DNA of 64,000 nucleotides. It comes from Castellaniella denitrificans (lineage in GTDB: Bacteria > Pseudomonadota > Gammaproteobacteria > Burkholderiales > Burkholderiaceae_B). A program made the translations under genes and the position numbers. Positions 44,957 through 52,907 of this stretch are shown piece after piece; position 1 is the stretch's first letter; the number at the start of each line of letters is the position of its first letter. Location: assembly GCF_042653765.1 (NCBI RefSeq), contig NZ_JBHSEZ010000004.1:186001-250000 (forward strand), read 5' to 3'. The notes beneath the pieces are model-generated. The model was not told where the DNA came from. It did not search any database and saw nothing but the letters and a program-made list of their open reading frames with translations.

Positions 44957-46414
44957 TCATGCCGCCATCGGGAAAATGCGGCCCAGATCCTGGCCGAAAT
45001 CGGCCGACTGCTCGATTTTCATGATCAGGTCCAGCAAGTCATGCAGCCGGTCGTCCTGCAGCACGAGCTTGCCCTGATCCAGGTATTTCTGCACCAGCAC
45101 TTCGTCGCTGAGCGAAATATTCGAGGCATCCGCGCCGCGACCATCCAGCACGATGGGCGGCTTGCCCCGGACATGGATCGTGATCACGCAGTCGGTCACC
45201 GGCAAGCTGTCATCGGTCACCAGCGTGATTTTCCGGCGCAACGCAGCCACGGCGGGCTTGTCGATGATCTCCTGATACAGCCCCTCGATACCCAGGGACT
45301 CGCCCAGCAGGGCCAGCGCGATCCAGTGCTGGCCGCTGACGATGGCGGGAAAAATGTCCTTGGGCGCGGGATTGTCCACCAGCGCCCGGGTCTTACCGTT
45401 CACACGGACCTCGACCCGCTCGACATCCCCTTCGGTCAACGGCTTCAGCTTGCTCTTCCGGATCGTATTGAGCAGCGGATGAATCACGACCCCACACGGA
45501 TATGGCTTGTAGGACACGCGCTCCAGTTCATAGACCTCGCCCAGTTTGGCAAAAGCGGCAGCCCAATCAGCATCCGGCGTATAGGCCGCAAACAGCCCGC
45601 GCTTGCCGCTGAGGACCTCATCGGTGCTCGTGAAGCCTGACTGCGCCAACAGCGCGGCATGCAGGCCGTCCCGAGCCGCAAAAGCCGGTACGACCATGCC
45701 CGACATGGCCCCATGGGTGGCCCGCAACCCCGCCGCCTGCGTGGCGGCATGGCCAATGGCCCAGCCGGTCGCCTGACGATCCAGGTCCAATGCCACGGCG
45801 CCCGCTACGGCGGCGCCGATCGGCCCCGTCACCCCGGTCAGGTACAGGCCGAAATTGGGCGCAGCGGAATGCAGGATGAACGCATTGGCCAGCGCGCAAG
45901 ACAGCTCCAGCCCGGCGATGAGGGCTTCCATGACACGCGGGCCCGATACCGGATGGCCGCTCTGCGCCACGGACAGGATTGCGGCGGCCACCGGGCCGGT
46001 GGGATGCGTGATCGTGGGCACGTGCGTGTCGTCGAACGCATACACGGCCGAGCTCAGGCAGTTCAGGAACGCCGCATCGATGGGCGCCTTGTGCAGATCC
46101 GTCCCATACACGGGCACGGAGCCGGGGCTGGCCGATTCCGCAGCACGCCGCAAGGCATCCGATTGCGAGGCGCCCAGCGCGCACCCGAACCAGTTGATCA
46201 GGGCGCGTTTGGCCTCGTGGGTGATCTTGTCCGGCGGCGCCGCAAAATGACCGCTGTCCAGCGCATCGAGCATCATGCCCGTGGCCGATCCGGCCGGCCT
46301 GGTCCCTGCCGGCACGGCCGCCGCGTCTTTCGAAACCGTACCGGCCCGGGCCAGCGTGCCTGCCAGAGGCAGCGCACCGGCGGCCAGCAGCATCGTTCTG
46401 CGATGGATGTTCAT
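44957..46414 (-). CDS. MmgE/PrpD-family protein with Tat-like signal peptide
   Basis: The 485-residue protein begins MNIHRRTMLLAAGALPLAG, a twin-arginine (R5 R6) plus hydrophobic core, then matches MmgE/PrpD: SSAVYAFDDTHVPTITHPTGPVA near residue 120 and VSYKPYPCGVVIHPLL near 305. The family is normally cytoplasmic, so export is unusual. AAGGAG precedes the ATG at 46412-46414. Promoter copy 3 lies about 98 bases upstream. Reaction and substrate unknown; a periplasmic dehydratase or isomerase of an organic acid is possible. Confidence 0.87.
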   Translation of the reverse strand: MNIHRRTMLLAAGALPLAGTLARAGTVSKDAAAVPAGTRPAGSATGMMLDALDSGHFAAPPDKITHEAKRALINWFGCALGASQSDALRRAAESASPGSVPVYGTDLHKAPIDAAFLNCLSSAVYAFDDTHVPTITHPTGPVAAAILSVAQSGHPVSGPRVMEALIAGLELSCALANAFILHSAAPNFGLYLTGVTGPIGAAVAGAVALDLDRQATGWAIGHAATQAAGLRATHGAMSGMVVPAFAARDGLHAALLAQSGFTSTDEVLSGKRGLFAAYTPDADWAAAFAKLGEVYELERVSYKPYPCGVVIHPLLNTIRKSKLKPLTEGDVERVEVRVNGKTRALVDNPAPKDIFPAIVSGQHWIALALLGESLGIEGLYQEIIDKPAVAALRRKITLVTDDSLPVTDCVITIHVRGKPPIVLDGRGADASNISLSDEVLVQKYLDQGKLVLQDDRLHDLLDLIMKIEQSADFGQDLGRIFPMAA

Positions 46415-46744
46415 GAGGTGTCTCCTTTCTGTGCCAGTACCATGGATGCCCGCGCTGCAGGCAAGACCACTCCCCACAGTGCGGACGCAGCTTGAATGAT
46501 TTTTGCGGGCCAGTATGGAATCTGGCCAGACCACGGTCCATGTGGAATTCCGGGACACGGCGTCCTCGATTTCCAAAGACCATTCACCCCAGCAGAGCGC
46601 AGATCCATGTTCACGAATCCGGGACGCGGTCAACGGAAAATCGCCATGGTCCGTCCGCGCAGGCGATTCTTATACTGATGCGGTCCGAATACACAGACGG
46701 GCGTCTGTAGACCCGTCCCCCAACCCAGCAGGAGACTCACGCAC
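46415..46744. promoter_or_regulatory. 330-bp divergent regulatory region, with island-type promoter copy 3
   Basis: No gene is seen. 46500-46590 aligns without gaps to promoter copies 1 and 2 (conserved GGTCCAT, GGGACAC, TCCTCG, TTTCC). On the minus strand TGGACC (46535-46540), 17 bases and CATACT (46512-46517) drive the Tat-MmgE/PrpD gene. The -35-proximal box is a variant palindrome, GTG-N11-CAC. To the right, AGGAG at 46730-46734 serves the aldehyde dehydrogenase, whose promoter is not obvious. Confidence 0.65.
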
Positions 46745-48205
46745 ATGTCCAGTCACGCCCAACCGGCCACCGACAACACCTTTCATACCGCGCTCTACAT
46801 CAATGACGAGGACTGCGCCGGAGAAGGCGATTTCATCGACGTCATCAACCCCGTGACGGAAGAATGCATCGCGCATTTCCGCGGCGCATCCCAGGCACAG
46901 GTCGATCACGCCGTCGCCAGCGCAGCGGCCGCCTTCGACAGCGGGGTCTGGGACGATCCGGAACTGCGCAAATCCGTCTTGCACAAATTCGCCGACCTGC
47001 TCCTGGAACACCGCGACGCGCTCATGGAGACGCTGATTACCGAAATCGGCACGCCGGCCAACCTGAAAGCCAATCACATCGACACCCCGGCGCGTTTCCT
47101 GCACTGGCAAGCCGATGCCGCCGCCGTAGACCGCACGCGCAACCTGGGCTTCAACAACACCCGCACGGCCACCAGCGTGGTGGCCTACCGGCCGGTGGGC
47201 GTGGTGGCTGCCATCACGGCATTCAACTATCCACTCCTGATCGGCGGCACCAAAATCGGCGCCGCCCTGGCCGCGGGCTGCACGGCCGTCCTGCTGTCTT
47301 CCCCCCAAGCGCCGCTGACGGTACTGATGCTGGGCGAACTGGCGCGCCGCGCAGGCTTTCCGGCCGGCGTTGTGAACTTCATCGCCGGCGGCGCCGACAC
47401 CGGACGCGTCCTGACCGGGCATCCGGACGTCGCCAAGGTCAGTTTCACCGGCTCGGTCAACGTCGGACGCCAGGTCATGAAGCAATGTTCCGACGGTTTG
47501 CGCGGCCTGGTGCTGGAACTGGGCGGCAAATCGGCAGCCATCATGCTGCCGGGGGTGGACTTCAACAAATACGCCTTCTCACTGCACGCCCGCTACGCCC
47601 GCAATGCCGGCCAGGGCTGCGGCTCGCCCACTCGGATCCTGATCGAAGAATCCCGCTACGCAGAATTCGTGAAGATCAGCCGCGAGGTCTATCCCAGACT
47701 GAAGGTCGGCGATCCACACGATGCCGACACGATTCTGGGGCCTGTCGTCAGTTCGGCCCAGCGCGACCGCATCGAAGCCATGCTGGCGCGCGCCGTAGCC
47801 GCAGGCGGCGAGATCATCGCGGGCGGCGGCCGTCCCGACATCCAGAAGGGCTGGTACCTGAATCCCGCCCTGGTCGGCGAGGTGGACAATCAGTCGGAAA
47901 TCGCGCGGGAAGAAATCTTCGGTCCGGTTTCGGTCGTGCTCACCTACCGCACGGTAGACGAAGCCATTGCCATCGCCAACGACTCGCCCCTGGGCCTGAA
48001 AGCCTATGTCTTCGGCAAAACGGACGAATGCCTGAAGTTGATCCCCAGGCTGCGCGTCGGCACGGTCCAGATCAACGGCGGCAGCCCCCTGCGGCCCGAT
48101 GCGCCCATGACGGGATACAAGCACAGCGGATTCGGCAGCGAGTGGGGCGAGGACGGCCTGCGCGAATTCATGCGCCCCCAGCATATCGACTGCCCGGTCG
48201 CCTGA
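46745..48205 (+). CDS. NAD(P)+-dependent aldehyde dehydrogenase
   Basis: The 486-residue enzyme oxidises an aldehyde to an acid. The catalytic cysteine is C292 in NAGQGCGSPTR, the general-base glutamate is in LVLELGGKSAA (about residue 258), and the cofactor motif FTGSVNVGR is present. It stands at the right edge of the island, divergent from the Tat-MmgE/PrpD gene, and probably acts after the alcohol dehydrogenase. Its last 38 nt overlap the DUF72 gene on the other strand. Confidence 0.94.
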   Translation: MSSHAQPATDNTFHTALYINDEDCAGEGDFIDVINPVTEECIAHFRGASQAQVDHAVASAAAAFDSGVWDDPELRKSVLHKFADLLLEHRDALMETLITEIGTPANLKANHIDTPARFLHWQADAAAVDRTRNLGFNNTRTATSVVAYRPVGVVAAITAFNYPLLIGGTKIGAALAAGCTAVLLSSPQAPLTVLMLGELARRAGFPAGVVNFIAGGADTGRVLTGHPDVAKVSFTGSVNVGRQVMKQCSDGLRGLVLELGGKSAAIMLPGVDFNKYAFSLHARYARNAGQGCGSPTRILIEESRYAEFVKISREVYPRLKVGDPHDADTILGPVVSSAQRDRIEAMLARAVAAGGEIIAGGGRPDIQKGWYLNPALVGEVDNQSEIAREEIFGPVSVVLTYRTVDEAIAIANDSPLGLKAYVFGKTDECLKLIPRLRVGTVQINGGSPLRPDAPMTGYKHSGFGSEWGEDGLREFMRPQHIDCPVA

Positions 48206-49310
48206 GCCAGGCCCCCGCGCTATGTGCGGAAGGATCCTGCTCCGCAACGGTCTGGGCGAGCTTCTGAATCGACAGCGGCGCGCAGCCCTCGGCATCGTTG
48301 CTGACGGTCACATAGGCCGGCTGGCCCGCGCCCGTGATGCCGTGGATGGTACGCGCGAGCACGGCGCGCGTGTGGAGGTCTTCGCTGAGAATGGCATTGA
48401 ACGGACCATGCTTCTTCTGCGCATCGGCGTAGCCATACGGGCCGAAGATGCGATTCAGGCTCCACCGGCAGACCAGCGGACCCGGCCATAGCGCGCGCAG
48501 CATCGGCAGCTGCGCCTCGATCGGCGGCATCTTGCCATGCAGGCCCAGGCAGAACGTCGCGCCATGCGCCTGGAGCGTGTCGACCAGCGCCTGTCCCAGA
48601 AGTTCGGGGTCCCTGACTTCCACGGCGACGATCACGGAGGCGTGGGCGGACAAGGCCTGCCGGACGGCGGCCAGCATCCGGTCCAGCCGCTCCAGCAGCG
48701 CACCGGGACGGCCGAGCCAGTTCCAGGGTAGCGGGCTCAGCTGGAAGACGAGCACGCCGAGCTTGGCGCCCAGGCCCGCGAGCGTCGGCCGCACGAAATG
48801 CTCGACGGCCAGGCGCGGATCGAGAAAATCTGGATTGGGCTTGAGCGCCTTGCCCTCGTCGCCGCGGATCTGGGCGTCGGTGACGCCGGCCGGGCATTTG
48901 ACGACGAAGCGGAAGTCCTCGTCGACCTGGGCCGCATAAGCGGCATACTGGCCGGCCGTCAGCGGGCGCCAGAAGGTGCGGTCCACGCACACCGTACGCA
49001 ACAGCGGATGCCGATGGTAGGCGCCCAGCCCGTGTTTCGACAGCGTGCCGGGATCGTACTCACCGTCCCAGACCAGGCCGTCCCAGCCCGGGTAGGACCA
49101 GGTGGAGACCCCGAAACGCAGTCGCGGCGGAAGCCGCGACGCCAGTTCGCGCCAGGCCTCGACGGAGGGCGCGGGACGTACTTTGGCCGTGCGCCGGCGG
49201 GCGGAGGATGTCGAATCCGCCGGAGACGCCGCATCGGCCAGCGGCGCGGCCGGCTTGACCGGAAGCCGGGAAACAGCTTCCCCGAAAAGATCGCCTTGCA
49301 TGTTCGTCAT
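48168..49310 (-). CDS. DUF72-family protein
   Basis: The 380-residue protein has a DUF72 TIM-barrel-like domain from RLRFGVSTWSYPGWDGLVW (near residue 60) through VRDPELL and CLGLHGKMPP to GPYGYADAQKKHGPF. The function is unknown; some relatives are linked to nucleases. The start at 49308-49310 is tentative because MQGDLF three codons on is as good. Its gene contains the right copy (48623-48670) of the 48-bp repeat whose left copy lies at 22079-22126. Confidence 0.85.
   Translation of the reverse strand: MTNMQGDLFGEAVSRLPVKPAAPLADAASPADSTSSARRRTAKVRPAPSVEAWRELASRLPPRLRFGVSTWSYPGWDGLVWDGEYDPGTLSKHGLGAYHRHPLLRTVCVDRTFWRPLTAGQYAAYAAQVDEDFRFVVKCPAGVTDAQIRGDEGKALKPNPDFLDPRLAVEHFVRPTLAGLGAKLGVLVFQLSPLPWNWLGRPGALLERLDRMLAAVRQALSAHASVIVAVEVRDPELLGQALVDTLQAHGATFCLGLHGKMPPIEAQLPMLRALWPGPLVCRWSLNRIFGPYGYADAQKKHGPFNAILSEDLHTRAVLARTIHGITGAGQPAYVTVSNDAEGCAPLSIQKLAQTVAEQDPSAHSAGAWLRRPGSRYAGGA
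48623..48670 (-). repeat. Right copy of the 48-bp direct repeat bracketing the catabolic island
   Basis: This segment is identical at 45 of 48 positions and in the same orientation as 22079-22126. Here it is an internal part of the DUF72 coding sequence. No integrase or transposase gene is present between or beside the copies. Confidence 0.8.
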
Positions 49311-49372
49311 ACCGGCATTGTGACAGGCGAAAGGGTACTTCAATGCCGCAAGAACCGGGACACGGCGAACGT

Positions 49373-50584
49373 TCAGCCGGTGCGCGCCATGGCGTCTCCT
49401 CCACCGGGAAACGGCCGGAAGGCCATCAGGACCAGCATCGCCACCAGCCCCAGGACGCCCGAGCCCACGTACATCAGCGCATAGCTGTCCAGGCGATCGT
49501 AGATCCAGCCGCCCAGCAGAGGCCCCGTGGACATGCCAAGGCTGCCCGCCATCGCCGATGCGCCGATCAGCGTCCCCATCATGCCCAGCGGGAAATTCTC
49601 GCGGATGAGCACGGCATAGAGCGGCATCGTCCCGGCATAGATGAAACCGGTCACCGCCGCCACGGTATAAAAGCCGCCAAGCCGGCTGACGGACACGTAG
49701 GCCAGCACGGCCAGGGCCTGCGCCAGCAGGCCGAGGACCAGCACCCGATGCGCGCCGAAGCGGTCGCCCGCCAAGCCGAAACCGAGGCGGCCGAACATGC
49801 CGGCCAGCCCCTCGACGCTGTAGATCGACACCGCCGCGATCGTCGAAATGCCGCACGTCATGGCATAGCTCACCGTATGGAAGATCGGTCCCGAGTGCGT
49901 CGCGCAACAGAAAAAGTTCGCCGTCATCAACAGGATGAACGGCCGCGAATGCACGGCCTGCCCGACCGACATGTCCGGCGGTCCGTGCCCCTCCGCCCCG
50001 GCGGCGGGCCGGTCCTCCAGCGCCGGCGGCCGGCGCACCAGCAGCGCGGCCGGGATCATCAGCGCCGCCACAATCCCGGCGATCGACAGCATAGCGCTCC
50101 GCCAGCCGTGCGCCTCGACCAGCCAGCCCGCGAGCGGGGCCATCGTCATGGGGGCCATGCCCATGCCGGCGGAGACCAGCGAGACCGCCAGGCTCCGCTG
50201 CGTATCGAACCACCCGGTGACGCACGCCATCATCGGCGCAAAGATCGCCGCCGTCGCGCCCCCCACCAACAGACCGAACAGGCACTGGAATTCGCCCAGC
50301 GTCGACGCCCGGCTGGCGAGCGCCAGGCTGGCCGCCAGCACCACCGATCCTCCCAGCACGACCGGCCGCGTGCCGTAGCGATCGGACAAACCACCCCACC
50401 CCAGGCTTGCCACGCCCATGGCGAGAAAGGCAATGGTCATCGCGACGGAGATACCTGTGACGGACCAGCCCGTATCCCGCGACATCGGCAGCAGGAAAAC
50501 CGGAAGCGAGAACATGGCGCCCATGGCGACACAGCCCAACAGGCCCCCGGCCGCGACGATGATCCAGCGATAGGAACGGCTCAT
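49373..50584 (-). CDS. MFS transporter (monocarboxylate/oxalate-formate-like)
   Basis: The 403-residue protein has about twelve helices. The first half carries the MFS loop motif GWGGLSDRYGTRPVVLGG (near residue 62) and the second half GRLGFGLAGDRFGAHRVLVLG. It fits the group containing organic-acid transporters. It lies outside the island proper and is of the higher-GC type. Substrate unknown. Confidence 0.9.
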   Translation of the reverse strand: MSRSYRWIIVAAGGLLGCVAMGAMFSLPVFLLPMSRDTGWSVTGISVAMTIAFLAMGVASLGWGGLSDRYGTRPVVLGGSVVLAASLALASRASTLGEFQCLFGLLVGGATAAIFAPMMACVTGWFDTQRSLAVSLVSAGMGMAPMTMAPLAGWLVEAHGWRSAMLSIAGIVAALMIPAALLVRRPPALEDRPAAGAEGHGPPDMSVGQAVHSRPFILLMTANFFCCATHSGPIFHTVSYAMTCGISTIAAVSIYSVEGLAGMFGRLGFGLAGDRFGAHRVLVLGLLAQALAVLAYVSVSRLGGFYTVAAVTGFIYAGTMPLYAVLIRENFPLGMMGTLIGASAMAGSLGMSTGPLLGGWIYDRLDSYALMYVGSGVLGLVAMLVLMAFRPFPGGGDAMARTG

Positions 50585-50622
50585 GCGCTTTCTCCGAAGG
50601 TGAAAAACAGGCGCCTTCGCCT

Positions 50623-51075
50623 TCAGGCTTCGCCGGGGACGTTGACCATCCAGGGCGTGCCGAAGCGGTCGGTCACCATCCCGAAGCCGGCCGACCAGAA
50701 CGTGGCCTGGAACGGCATGGCCACCTGGCCGTCCCGGGCCAGGCCATCGAACACGCGCCGCCCCTCATCCGCGCTGTCCACCTGGATGGCGACCCACATG
50801 CCCTGCGGCTTCCGGTAGCCGCCCGCGCAGGCTTCATCCGCCTGCCCGGACATCCCCGGCATCGTGTCCGAGGCCATGATGGACTGCGCCCCCACTTGCA
50901 GATGAGCGTGCATGAGACGCCCCTTGGCGGCCTCCGGCAGCGGCGGCATCCCCTCCTGAGGCGGCATCTCGCCGAAGGTGGACTGGTGCACGATGCGGCC
51001 GCCGAACAGTTCCGCATAGAATGCCATGGCCTCGGCGGCATCGCCGTCGAAGTTCAGATAGGGCACGAATTGCAT
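50623..51075 (-). CDS. PhnB-like VOC-superfamily protein
   Basis: The 150-residue protein starts MQFVPYLNFDGDAAEAMAFY and contains FGGRIVHQSTFGEMPP and DRFGTPWMVN, as in the PhnB/YjdN subgroup. These are often annotated as glyoxalase-like and lack proven activity. The ATG at 51073-51075 follows AGGAGA. The TetR gene is divergent and shares the palindrome between them. Confidence 0.88.
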   Translation of the reverse strand: MQFVPYLNFDGDAAEAMAFYAELFGGRIVHQSTFGEMPPQEGMPPLPEAAKGRLMHAHLQVGAQSIMASDTMPGMSGQADEACAGGYRKPQGMWVAIQVDSADEGRRVFDGLARDGQVAMPFQATFWSAGFGMVTDRFGTPWMVNVPGEA

Positions 51076-51125
51076 GGATGTCTCCTGATGTGGGTAAATA
51101 ATTCGATGCTCTGGCGCCACTCATT

Positions 51126-51172
51126 GTGGACACCGTTCACATATATTGAAGCTTAAAATGAACAGCGTCCAC
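51126..51172. promoter_or_regulatory. Large TetR-type inverted repeat between the PhnB-like gene and tetR
   Basis: GTGGACACCGTTCA (51126-51139) and TGAACAGCGTCCAC (51159-51172) are inverted copies at 12 of 14 positions, separated by an AT-rich spacer (ATATATTGAAGCTTAAAA region). It lies in the 123-bp divergent region and is a strong candidate operator for the TetR protein, controlling both genes. Confidence 0.7.
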
Positions 51173-51198
51173 ATTCAAAATGTGCATGTTTGTAAACG

Positions 51199-51864
51199 AT
51201 GCCCCCGAAAACCGATCGTCCGTCCCCGTCCATGACGCCCAGGCCGCGCAAGACGTATCGCCATGGCGACCTGCGCGCCGCCTTGATCGAGGCGGGCCTG
51301 GCGCTGGCGCGCGAAGGCGGCCCCCAGGCGGTGGTCTTGCGCGAAGCCACACGGCGAGCCGGCGTGGCGCCGAATGCGGCGTACCGTCATTTCGCCAATC
51401 ATCAGGCGCTGTTCGAGGCCGTGCGCGCCGCGTCCCTGGGCGCGCTGGCCCGTGCCATCGAAGCGGAATTGCGCCCGGCCGAGGCCTTGCCGGATCCCGT
51501 CGAGCGCGCCCGGGCCATGCTGGCCGCCGTGGGGCGCGGCTACCTGGGTTTCGCGCAGGCGGAAACCGGGTGGTTCCGCACCGCCTTCGCGTTCGGCGCC
51601 TTCGATGTCGAGGTGCCGCCGGATCCCGCGCATACCGCCGACAAGGGATTGAATCCGTTCGAGCTATTGAGCTATGCGCTCGACACCCTGGCGCAGGCCG
51701 GCGTGTTGCCCGCGGACAGGCGGCCGGGCGCCGAGTTCCTGGCCTGGTCCTCGGTCCATGGCCTGGCGCTGCTCATCATCGACGGCCCGTTGCGCCACGC
51801 GCCGCCGGACGTGCGCACGGCGCTCGGCCTGCGGCTGCTGCGGATGGTGGAGAACGGGTTGTGA
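51199..51864 (+). CDS. TetR/AcrR-family regulator
   Basis: The 221-residue protein has an N-terminal TetR HTH (YRHGDLRAALIEAGLALAREGG, then LREATRRAGVAPNAAYRHFANHQALFEAV) and a C-terminal WHG-like ligand domain. It is divergent from the PhnB-like gene with a large inverted repeat between. It probably represses that gene, perhaps with the MFS gene downstream of it, and itself. Confidence 0.92.
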   Translation: MPPKTDRPSPSMTPRPRKTYRHGDLRAALIEAGLALAREGGPQAVVLREATRRAGVAPNAAYRHFANHQALFEAVRAASLGALARAIEAELRPAEALPDPVERARAMLAAVGRGYLGFAQAETGWFRTAFAFGAFDVEVPPDPAHTADKGLNPFELLSYALDTLAQAGVLPADRRPGAEFLAWSSVHGLALLIIDGPLRHAPPDVRTALGLRLLRMVENGL

Positions 51865-51995
51865 ATCGCGACGGATCCGGACTGCGCCGAGTTCATGAGA
51901 ATGCCGGCGCAAAATCCGCCAGATCACGGGACGGAGCCCCGGCGACAAAGAGGATCTGGAAATGAGCGATACGCTCGTCCGGCAGGAAGCAGGAC

Positions 51996-52069
51996 TGGAG
52001 CGGGTGATGGGAATCGAACCCACGCTTGAGGCTTGGGAAGCCGCCGTTCTACCATTGAACTACACCCGC
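51996..52069 (-). tRNA. tRNA-Gly (anticodon CCC)
   Basis: On the minus strand the 74-nt gene has acceptor arms GCGGGTG and CACCCGC, D arm GTTC-AATGGTA-GAAC, anticodon loop TTCCCAA (CCC) and T arm with GGTTCGATTCC, and CCA is encoded. It closely resembles the E. coli glyU product. The anticodon stem GCGGC/GCCTC contains one C-U mismatch at pair 28-42. Confidence 0.95.
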
Positions 52070-52101
52070 ATCGAGGAGGATCGATGACGGCAAGGATTCA
52101 T

Positions 52102-52149
52102 TGGTAAAATCGAGGTTCACCAAGCCCCTTGCAGCCCGACATTTTACCA
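52102..52149 (+). promoter_or_regulatory. Promoter-like -10 and inverted repeat upstream of trmB
   Basis: TAAAAT at 52105-52110 resembles a -10 element. TGGTAAAAT (52102-52110) and ATTTTACCA (52141-52149) form a perfect 9-bp inverted repeat around a 30-base loop. Because transcription probably starts after the -10, translation of trmB should begin downstream at 52185 and not at the TTG at 52101. Confidence 0.45.
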
Positions 52150-52184
52150 GCATTTTGAACCTGCCCAAATCCCCCCCGCCCGTC

Positions 52185-52907
52185 GTGACGGCTCAGACTC
52201 CGTCGGGCAGCACGCACATCCGCAGCTTCGTCCACCGCCGCGCCCACATCACCCCAAGCCAGGAACAGGCGATCGCCGAATGGCTGCCGCGCTGGTCGAT
52301 CCGCTACCAGGACGCGCCCATCGACCTGTCGGCGGCCTTCGGGCGGACGGCACCGACGATCCTGGAGATCGGCTTCGGCATGGGCGAGACCACCCAGAAG
52401 ATCGCCCAGGCCCGGCCCGGCGACAACTTCCTGGGCGTGGAGGTCTTCAATGCCGGCGTGGGCGCGCTGCTCAAGCGCATCCACGAAAACGGACTGGACA
52501 ACATCCGCATCATCCAGCACGACGCGGTCGAGGTGCTGCGCGACATGATCGCGCCGGGCTCGCTGGCCGGCGTGCACATCTACTTTCCCGACCCCTGGCC
52601 GAAGAAACGCCACCACAAGCGCCGCCTGATCCAGCCCGCGTTCGTCGAACTGTTGAGCAGCCGCATGGCACCGGGCGCGTACCTGCACTGCGCCACGGAC
52701 TGGGAACACTACGCCCAGCAGATGCTGGAAGTCCTGTCGGCGGAACCGACGCTGCGGAACACCTGCGCGGACTACGCGCCGCGCCCCGACTACCGCCCGC
52801 TGACCAAGTTCGAGAACCGCGGCCTGCGCCTGGGCCACGGGGTCTGGGACCTGATCTTCACGCGGCGCGCTCAGGCGGACGCCGCGCCCGCACCGGAGGC
52901 CACCTGA
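52185..52907 (+). CDS. trmB: tRNA (guanine-N7-)-methyltransferase
   Basis: TrmB methylates G46 of tRNAs using SAM. The product has the SAM motif ILEIGFGMGETT, then the FPDPWPKKRHHKRRL motif that is diagnostic, and TKFENRGLRLGHGVWDL. Starting at the GTG at 52185 gives 240 residues, the family's usual length. The frame is open to TTG at 52101, but that codon overlaps a promoter-like element. The stop overlaps the next ATG (TGATG). Confidence 0.93.
   Translation: MTAQTPSGSTHIRSFVHRRAHITPSQEQAIAEWLPRWSIRYQDAPIDLSAAFGRTAPTILEIGFGMGETTQKIAQARPGDNFLGVEVFNAGVGALLKRIHENGLDNIRIIQHDAVEVLRDMIAPGSLAGVHIYFPDPWPKKRHHKRRLIQPAFVELLSSRMAPGAYLHCATDWEHYAQQMLEVLSAEPTLRNTCADYAPRPDYRPLTKFENRGLRLGHGVWDLIFTRRAQADAAPAPEAT

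Noticed and set aside
22079..48670. Reading the 48-bp repeats as attL/attR of a site-specific integrated element
   Set aside because: No integrase is visible, the right copy is inside a DUF72 gene and no tRNA is adjacent. Recombination involving a DUF72 fragment is simpler.
49343..50818. Plus-strand frame of 491 codons opposite the MFS gene
   Set aside because: Gln/His/Arg-rich shadow of a convincing twelve-helix transporter.
52101..52184. Extended trmB N-terminus from TTG 52101
   Set aside because: The TTG sits directly before a -10-like element and inside an inverted repeat, and GTG 52185 gives the normal length.
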